Positions 57,295-64,000 of a DNA stretch of 64,000 nt are shown here, piece after piece (positions within the stretch are counted from its first letter, which is position 1; each line of letters starts with the position of its first letter). Origin of the DNA: Ligula intestinalis. Lineage: Eukaryota; Platyhelminthes; Cestoda; Diphyllobothriidea; Diphyllobothriidae. The stretch lies in the NCBI GenBank assembly GCA_036362985.1, contig JAYGXS010000002.1, positions 12,741,962 to 12,805,961 of the forward strand, given 5' to 3'. The position numbers and the translations under genes were made by a program. The notes under the pieces are model-generated. The model had not been told where the DNA came from and made no database searches. It saw only the letters and a program-made list of their open reading frames with translations.

Positions 57295-57620
57295 TTCGAT
57301 CGCTAGGCCAACACTTTTATTTGCGTGAAGTTTCGGCATCCATCGCGGATTCTTCATCAGAGACATGAACAGAAAGCAGTAGCAGGAATGGGTAACACAT
57401 GCCGAGAAAGTTGCCGTATTTATAGGACGGAGTCATTGCTGCACGCTTATGACAACATTAAGTCACGATAATTGCCCTTGCGTGTGTTGATTGCATGATT
57501 GACGGCATGCGGGCTCTGACTTGCTTTACTTTCATCACGCGAGGAGAGACTGGACGTGATGATTGCTCGACCACCTAGTGCCCCGTGTGTTGGCGTAAGA
57601 CGATGCGGTGGTTATTTTGT
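57295..57620 (-). mobile_element. Hammerhead-bearing PLE or retrozyme-like 3' end
   Basis: The segment gctaggccaacacttttattt at its left edge parallels gctagagcaaggcttttattc of the 132-bp insertion at 54.45 kb. The hammerhead lies at 57325-57366. Upstream on the minus strand (to about 57600) no protein is recognisable. Confidence 0.6.
57325..57366 (-). ncRNA. Hammerhead ribozyme core
   Basis: Minus strand CTGATGA (57360-57354), 19 nt with atcc/ggat stem II and a gcgat loop, GAAAC (57334-57330) then TTC, a legal NUH triplet. Both boxes are intact. gcaaataaaagtg follows. Confidence 0.75.
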
Positions 57621-57624
57621 TTGG

Positions 57625-58630
57625 TTAAAATGAGCTCTAGCACTGAATATGTTTGCAAACTGACATTTCAAAATTGCAATTAATTCGGAAAGAGTTACCA
57701 GGAAAAAAACTTATGCATGCAGTTGTGGACACAGTCCAGCAAAAAAATGGTGGGTAAGGCGCCATTAGCGTGAAGCGTTCCGTAGGTTCCGACTTTATGC
57801 TTCTACACCCCCGTATGACTGCGATGGGCAAAAGGTGAATTGTTTATGAAAACACTAAGCAAATTAATAAAGTTGAGTGGAAAATGCTTCCTGTAAGAAT
57901 TCGTGATTTAAAATTGAGTTTTAAACCTTTTAGTACGGTCTAGCTCGGGTGAAACGCTTGGCTAGGCTGCAGCTGGAGTTGAAACTGACAGCAAGGATGG
58001 AAGTCAGAAGGGGAACTAAAGCAATTATTTAAACAGCTGGTGGGCATCTTATCGCATGTCGGTCCTGCACCCAGCAGAAAATAGAATATTTGACCGGCTG
58101 GGCCAGTTTACCAATATTCCTTATCCGGTTGTTTGAGAGATCTCGCTTCGACAAAGACCTGTTTGTGTGGGAAAACATTACATATCAGATTACACCTCAC
58201 ATCTGCGGAGTCTAAGGTCCTTTAATCTCTTATTTAATAAGAAATTGCATTAAAAATATGTTCAGCTGTCGCTTAGGGATGGAGGAAAAGAGAGCAGAAG
58301 TGAAACAAAATGTATTATAAATACCTATGCATACATATTTACTTAATGTAACGGGCAAACTTTGTATGGTAGGATGGACTCAAAAATTATAAATGGACTC
58401 CACTCTGATGGCATCACATATCTCTTAAAGTCGAGATGAATGACACGCTGAAAAGGATTAGTTTTTGTGAGATCCCCTGCACTTGCAGTTTTTACGTTCG
58501 GTTAGGCCTTATTCTGTCTTTTGCTAACAAAATGGCGTTAGACTTTCTAGGCCGCGGGGAGGTCTAGATGTCTGTTGACGGAGTTAACATCTGCATAAAA
58601 CACTTCAAATGTCAGCCTTTGGCTTTTAAC
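57625..58630. other. No recognisable feature
   Basis: Open frames below 65 codons; no repeat partner seen. Confidence 0.4.
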
Positions 58631-58639
58631 GTTCATCGG

Positions 58640-58930
58640 CCTACGATGATAGGTCCTTAAATATCGAGACGTGGCCAGTCTCCCCGATGTGTGCTGCAAG
58701 CTGTGAGTTTGGGTCTAGTCTCCAGGTCGTTAGTTTATGATTGTGCACGCGGGTCTACAATTTTTGGACCTGTTTCATCAAACTTATTATATTCTTCATC
58801 GTTGTAACGTATGTTATAGACAACTGTGGAGGTTTCAGTAGGAGACAATTTGTTTTTGGGTTCCATGAATCGGTGGCGTAGTTTCGCCTGAGGTCGGTAG
58901 GCTATGCCTACTTCAGGTGGTTGTAACAGT
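58640..58930 (-). pseudogene. PLE group E GIY-YIG fragment
   Basis: Minus strand from about 58915: VGIAYRPQAKLRHRFMEPKN, KLSPTETSTVVYNIRYNDEE, YNKFDETGPKIVDPRAQS, then DLETRPKLTACST. This is linker, GIY strand (VVYNI), the YIG region (YNKFDETG, glycine pair altered) and part of the helix. DLETRPKL matches GLETRPKL in the 18.2-kb copy. The C-terminal part is absent. Confidence 0.75.
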
Positions 58931-58934
58931 CGTG

Positions 58935-60115
58935 AGGGGTGTTTTGGAGACTCCTTTTATTTTGGGACTGGTCCTCTAGGAATCGATTTTCCTAGAAGAC
59001 TTCGAAAGCTCAGAGCAATAAACCAATTGAGCCACTGCTCGACAGGTCTTATTCCTTGTCCATTGAAAATCTCGTTTGTATTATTTTTGCTGCGGCTTTT
59101 GAGCTTCTGATGTGAGGTAAGCTGGTATACAGAGCCTGCTTTTTTATAGATGACAATATACCTTGATTTTTTAAAATTCCGCATGAGGACAGGGTAGAAT
59201 AAAATACAAACAGGCGTCAGAATGTTACCCAGCCCACGGGCGATACCTGGCTTCACCTGCGGCAAAATCGATTCCGAGTAATTTTAATTTGTGCTTTTGA
59301 TGCGGCTACATACAATTTCGTATAAGAAGAGTAAGCTTCTCAGTGCGACAGGTGAAATCCGGCGCTGCTATGCAACCTGAGTGTAGAGCAGATTACCACC
59401 CACACATACTACCCGTCTTCATGTTTCAAAAATGCCCTTTCAAATTTTGCCACGCTAAGGGCAAAGCATATTTACATTTACATTTAAATTCTGCCATATT
59501 TACAGGGAGGATTGCTAAACTTCATGCCGAAAAGGTAAATAAGGGAAATTTGTGCAAGGCAGCGAAAAAGTTTGCTTTTTCGAATCTCATTGAGTTCTCG
59601 CTAAATAATATGCTAATTCAGTTATTTCATACCATCTGGACGGTAAATAATCGTGACGTCAAACGTCAGCCTCTAGCTCAGGATGTGATTATGACGCTAC
59701 TATCACAAAACAAATAGGTTTAGGCAGGTCAATTGCAATACTATTTTCGACAAGTATCAAAATTATAGCAATTTTTACACATCAGGCCTAACTGTCCTCA
59801 TAACGTTAGTACGAGCGTTTTGTAAGACGAAAAAATGATTAAAACAAACACTTATTATGCTTATGGCCACCTGAAATTCCTCCCTATGAAGCAACATGGT
59901 TATACATAGAAGATGATGAGAAATTAAAATGCTATGAGCAAAGGGTTCCCATATGCAGGGTAAATACCACACCCCGACTGGGTTTCCGATCAGACGCATG
60001 CAACAACTGTCTGCTTGATCTGGGGATTCTTTTTGTTCGTCAAGCAGTTTTTTTGAAACTTTGCGAAACAAAAGTCTCGTCAGGCCTTTAAATTTATATG
60101 ATAATTAACTAAATA
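58935..60115. other. No recognisable gene; one 124-codon frame
   Basis: A plus-strand frame at 59343-59717 (MRQVKSGAAM...) is long for this composition but resembles no known domain. Nothing flanking it looks like a gene. I treat it as chance. Confidence 0.35.
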
Positions 60116-60119
60116 AACT

Positions 60120-60545
60120 TTTCAGGTTGGTAGAAAAATAGTGCAGTTGTCAGGGGAGGTAGGAGGGGAGGGGGAAGAATCGGGGTCAAAAATCTGATCA
60201 GCGTTCGGAGGGAGAGAATGTCGAGCCAAGTGATAAGCTGCCGGCTGTCGGATAAGCGGCTCTCGGTCATTGTAACTGCGCGCCACTTCGAGGTTCTTTC
60301 GGACGCACAGGACCGGTCGGCGTAGCATGATGGCGGTTACTTCTGCACTTACCAACAGACGCTGTCTAAGGAATTATGAATAGCTTGAGGGCACCTTTTA
60401 GATCACTCAGAAGGCCTTGCTGGCATCTACGCGATGGTCTGAGTCTACCAGGTGCGCCAGAATAGAACTGCTTGTACCCTTCAGTTGGCCATTTACCTAA
60501 CCATGCTGGAATGTGTTCTCGTACTCTTGTGGGCAAGCAGCAGCA
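60120..60545 (-). pseudogene. PLE group F GIY-YIG fragment, copy 3
   Basis: Minus strand from about 60540: RVREHIPAWLGKW, then in a second frame AHLVDSDHRVDASKAF, and LLVSAEVTAIMLRRPVLCVR to a Pro/Ser-rich end near 60122. These match REHIPVWLSKG, KHLVDKN and LATAEALAIWLASLVLC of the 55.9-56.5 kb copy. Only the C-terminal two thirds of the domain remain. Confidence 0.7.
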
Positions 60546-60779
60546 TTTTTAAAAACAAACACGAAATTATTCTTGCTTGGACCCGTTTTGCAGGAACTTA
60601 CGTCTTCCTTAAATCGTATACTTAAAGAAAGAGTATCCTTCAGCTTTAAAAAAATTCTAATCATGGAATTTTTACGACTATGAGGTGTTCATTCATAAAA
60701 CACTGTATCAGTCAATTTATTAATGCAGCCTATAATGTATGCAGTATGATACTCATCTATTTCAGCAGTTTATGAAATC

Positions 60780-61265
60780 TATGCAGCTTATTCGTCAAAC
60801 CGTAGGCAAAATCATACTTTCCGTCAAACAGAATGCACACAGCATGCGGGTTAGTAACCTGGAATTCAGGTGTAGCAGCAGGTGAATTTCAAAATTGTTT
60901 GGCAATTTTGAAACTTTGAAAACCGAAAAATAACCTTTCAATACCCTTTCAAGAAGGCATAATTTCCTACCCAAAGTGTACAAGAAAAATATATTCGTGC
61001 ACGTTTTCTATAAAATATTTTTAAATTTATAAAGGTAGTCAAAATCCATGATAAAAAAGGCATGCTTTTTAGGTAGGCAAATTTCATTGTTTCTACGTTT
61101 TATAAGCGGTCAGAAAGAAGCTGATTCTAGAGCCGGAATCCAGGGAAGACTGAAATGACTTGAGACTAGACTGCATGATAATTATTACTCCAACCCTACA
61201 TAATGTTGTTTTGTGAGTGATTACCAGTCTTTCGCGAATTGCGGCATTTTGCTTTCAGTGCTTGC
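60780..61265 (+). repeat. R6 copy with terminal segment
   Basis: 60790-61110 matches R6 bodies at 11.7, 42.7 and 47.3 kb. 61145-61260 matches the R6 end at 47750-47865 (actgaaatgactt, gataat.a, agtctttcgc). The body-to-end order is the same as at 47.3-47.87 kb, which supports this as the true right end of R6. Confidence 0.65.
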
Positions 61266-61269
61266 CATA

Positions 61270-62265
61270 CTGTTATGCAACTCTGTGCAGCACTCCCAAG
61301 CACTGAAGGTTTTCGGAATGATTTTCCAGTAAAGCGAACCCTTTTTCAGTCACATGGAAACGTCTGCCTCTCCAACGCCACATGCGCTTCTTTGTAATTC
61401 TGGCTGTGTTCCTGTATGCACTTGTGATCAAGCGTATGAATAGGATAACAGATCTGCCATGTAAGTTTTGTTTTACCCTTCATCCCTTTTATTTCGAAAA
61501 CAGGTTGAGTGTTCATTTGGCACGTACTGTTCACAGTTATCTCTATTGCAAGACTACTTGCATTATTTTAGAGGCCCGAAGACGGGTGACTTTGATTAGG
61601 TTTTTTGCAAACTTACCTACTTCTGCAAAAACGGGATCGAAGAGCTCTTTGATGTTCCTTTGAGCAAGTGGACAGAAGTGCGCCCTACAAACCCTTTGTT
61701 AGCTCTTTGAAGTATCCTAAAAAGGAATATTTTCACACGCACGAAGCAGAGCCAGCAACTTAAAGGGTTCGGCGCGTTTTAGAAATCATATCAAAATTAC
61801 TAGCAATATTAAAGAACGCATCTCATATAGCCTATCTCAAAAAAATTAGTGGCAATTTTATCACAGGTTACGTTTTATTGTGCAGATTATATATGGTCAT
61901 GTATTTACAAAAACTAACTCTTTTTTACAATTACTGAAGATGTAAATACTCTGAATGGGTGTGTTTACAATAAATTTAATTTAAGAGTTAAATATTAAAC
62001 TACCACAGTGTAATTCAAATTAGTTTTAACTAGGTTTTTACCAAGTTAGTGTACACTATCTGTTTTGCAAACACAGTGGCACCCATCATCCACATTGAGG
62101 AACATTGAAACGGCGGAGAGTCTTCGGAAAGGTAATCTTGCACTAAAATGGCTTCAACAATGTCAAACGCTCCCATGAATCCATTAAAAGCGATTAAATG
62201 CAAGGTTATTTTAAGAAAGGTGCCGCAGCAAATAATATACTTACTTCTTTCTGCTTGATCTGATT
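61270..62265. other. No recognisable feature
   Basis: A 93-codon plus-strand frame (61382-61663) matches nothing. The remainder is AT-rich without signal. Confidence 0.4.
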
Positions 62266-62279
62266 AGCTCCTGTTGCTC

Positions 62280-63290
62280 GATGAATCGGCTTCACGGATG
62301 TCAGGGATAGCAGCGGCTCATTGACGGCGATCGGAATTGACCTCCTCGCAAATTTCCACCCAGTGCTTGTTCCAGTGTCGCAATCCGTAAACGGTTAAGA
62401 GGCTCATGCGTTCGACGTCCAATTTAGCAGTGATGAGCTACGTATTCATTTGACTGCCATGCTGGTATCTCCAGTTTGCACTACGTGAGAGATTCACGGA
62501 CAGTCGGCAGATGTCCATCGATAGTTCGCGCAGGACATGGCCAAAATATTGCGATCTACGATGCTGGATGTAGTAGTTTGAATCACCTGCGATATAGCAC
62601 GATATTGGAAATTCGATCCTGCTAGAAGACTCTAAGAGGTGTCAAAGACACCAATGGTCAAAGACTTCGAGCGATAGAATTTCTGCCTGTCAGATAGGCC
62701 ATGTTTCGCAAGAATATACCAACACCGGTCTGATTGATGTTCTGTACATCAGCCGCTTAGTAGGTAAGTTTATGTCAAGCCAGACCGGAGTGGTCTGGCT
62801 AGCAGCCTTAATGCATTTCGTGCCAGCGCGATTCGCTTCTTGATTTCTCCTTTGGCCTGTCCGTTAGCTAGCATGTTCGAGCCCGAATAGCAAAAACAGC
62901 TTACTTTTTCGATGGGTTGATCGCTGATAAACAGTGATTGTGCATATTATGGACTATTCAGTGATTGTGCTGTGTCAAGGTGCATGGTCAGGAGCTTTGT
63001 CTTGCGTATATTAATCATCAGACCAACAGTTGCAGTAAAGCTGGTGGTTCGGTCTAGCGTTGGCTGTATTGACTGCAGGGTATTACCAAGTGCGGCAATG
63101 TCATCGGCAAATTTCAGATCAGTTACTCTGACTTCAGGGCTCATTTGCCATTCATTGTCAGGTAGAATTGATTGATGCAACATCCAGTCGACCAAAACGT
63201 TGAAGAGAACCGGTGAAAAGACGCATCCTTGTGGAAGCCCAATACTCAGTGGGAAAGACTCTGAATCTTCACCAAGGGCTCTAACTAGGG
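62280..63290 (-). pseudogene. Non-LTR retrotransposon reverse transcriptase, C-terminal half
   Basis: Minus strand from about 63245: SIGLPQGCVFSPVLFNVLVD (RT motif B), WMLHQSI, then VTDLKFADDIAALG (about 63117-63076, the FADD catalytic box with both Asp), then INIRKTKLL and, after a stop at 62947, QPIEKVSCFCYSGS, GEIKKRIALARNALRLLARP, with frameshifted traces on to about 62290. This is the RT palm-to-thumb order of RTE/CR1-type LINEs. The first RT motifs and the endonuclease would lie to the right; 63300-63780 does not clearly show them. Stops make it inactive. Confidence 0.85.
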
Positions 63291-63784
63291 CTTATGCTGT
63301 TTTATAGTAGGCTATGTTCAGATAGTTATGCATGCATGACTTGGACGTTTTTGATCATAAATTGGTTGGCATACTGTTTTCTTGCTTTCGGTCTCATCTG
63401 CACCCGCGGAGTAAACGAAATAGCAACAAAAGGTCGAGGACTCGACGAATTCTATCTTGATTGAAGGATGAAGAAGGAATACGGGTGGCTCTGCTATGCC
63501 ATGTTTGGCCTAAGCAGACAGATAGCAGCATCCACTCTGATGTCCAATAACGCCTAAGACCTCGTTCTTCATTGTGGATGATACCTATTCTGTTTTCCTG
63601 CCCACGAGGAATAGAATAAAGGAAGAACTAAACAGCAAAAGCGTTTCCTGTATACAATCATAAGCGAATTTACATATATTCCCTATGAGGAAAAAACAGC
63701 ATTTAATTGGTGCACGAACACCTCAGAAAATGCAATTCAATAAAAAAGACGCATACGAGATAGACAAAATTTATAGCTTGATAT

Positions 63785-64000
63785 TTTGGTAGCGTCCAAA
63801 TTTGGGTTCCAGAAATGGTTTTTATAACCTGATGTTTTCGCAAAAAAATAGCGCACCACAAATAAACACAATGTTTACTGACGCCTCTTACTTTCTCCTA
63901 GTTTATTGGGTGTGAAAAAAATCAGATATTCTCGTTCTTACTTGCAGTTCACAGTTTATTGGGTTTATTAATATTCTCGGAAAAAGCAAGTGGTTGTTAG
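63785..64000 (+). repeat. Dispersed repeat R5, copy 2 (cut by window edge)
   Basis: Direct match to 9590-9795 (see that entry for the shared blocks). It runs off the window, so full length is unknown. Confidence 0.65.

Noticed and set aside
55815..59550. 29-nt segments flanked by AG and GT at 55822 and 59505 as microexons
   Set aside because: The two segments are only weakly alike, the length is not a multiple of three, and no flanking exon or gene is recognisable.
59343..59717. 124-codon open frame as a host gene
   Set aside because: No domain, no splice structure, no second copy of the full frame; the length is within chance for a 64-kb window.
1..64000. CRISPR arrays, bacterial operons, riboswitches or prophage
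   Set aside because: No regularly spaced repeats, no dense gene layout and no ribosome-binding patterns; all recognisable proteins are animal-type transposable elements.

Overview
This window is eukaryotic repeat-rich DNA with no recognisable host gene. Long open frames are rare and almost every coding trace belongs to a decayed transposable element. The best-supported content is Penelope-like retroelements (PLEs: reverse transcriptase plus GIY-YIG endonuclease) of at least six groups, Tc1/mariner transposase relics, one LINE reverse transcriptase, tRNA-derived SINEs, foldback or MITE-like repeats and a degenerate TTAGGG-like tract. GIY-YIG PLEs carrying hammerhead ribozymes, hammerhead-bearing SINE-like units and TTAGGG repeats together suggest a parasitic flatworm, perhaps a large-genome tapeworm or fluke. 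That assignment is inference; no host marker gene is present.

Layout. 1-9.8 kb: dispersed repeat R1 (three copies), a GC-rich island, a SINE next to a dead mariner-type transposon (4.73-6.11 kb), and a second tRNA-like repeat. 11.3-18.8 kb: a PLE hotspot. A 2.75-kb PLE (12,828-15,574) lies inside a Tc1-like transposase, has a 12-bp target duplication, is built head-to-head and carries a hammerhead at each end; PLE fragments of two other groups and a SINE follow. 21.6-25.8 kb: two head-to-tail copies of a truncated PLE (group B, minus strand) next to a second Tc1 relic. 25.8-34.6 kb: MITE-like repeats, group D PLE pieces, two SINEs and AT-rich sequence without recognisable content. 34.7-38.8 kb: a tandemly duplicated unknown segment followed by an inverted counterpart of the group B array. 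39-47.9 kb: R1, a near-perfect 330-bp palindrome, a group F PLE and a mosaic of duplicated AT-rich repeat units. 49.4-64 kb: SINE, tandem 350-bp units, a group C PLE, an RT pseudogene split by a 132-bp hammerhead insertion, more group E and F GIY-YIG fragments, telomere-like repeats and a non-LTR RT.

The parts interact as nested and duplicated mobile DNA rather than as a pathway. The unifying feature is a hammerhead-like core next to an AATAAAAG-type segment at PLE ends. Eight of the nine instances I measured have exactly 19 nt between the CTGAnnA box and the GAAA box (or its decayed form), with paired stem II; the ninth also has 19 nt but its first box has decayed further. A shorter 14-nt version recurs in five SINE copies. 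No alignment, folding or database search was run; similarities were read by eye.
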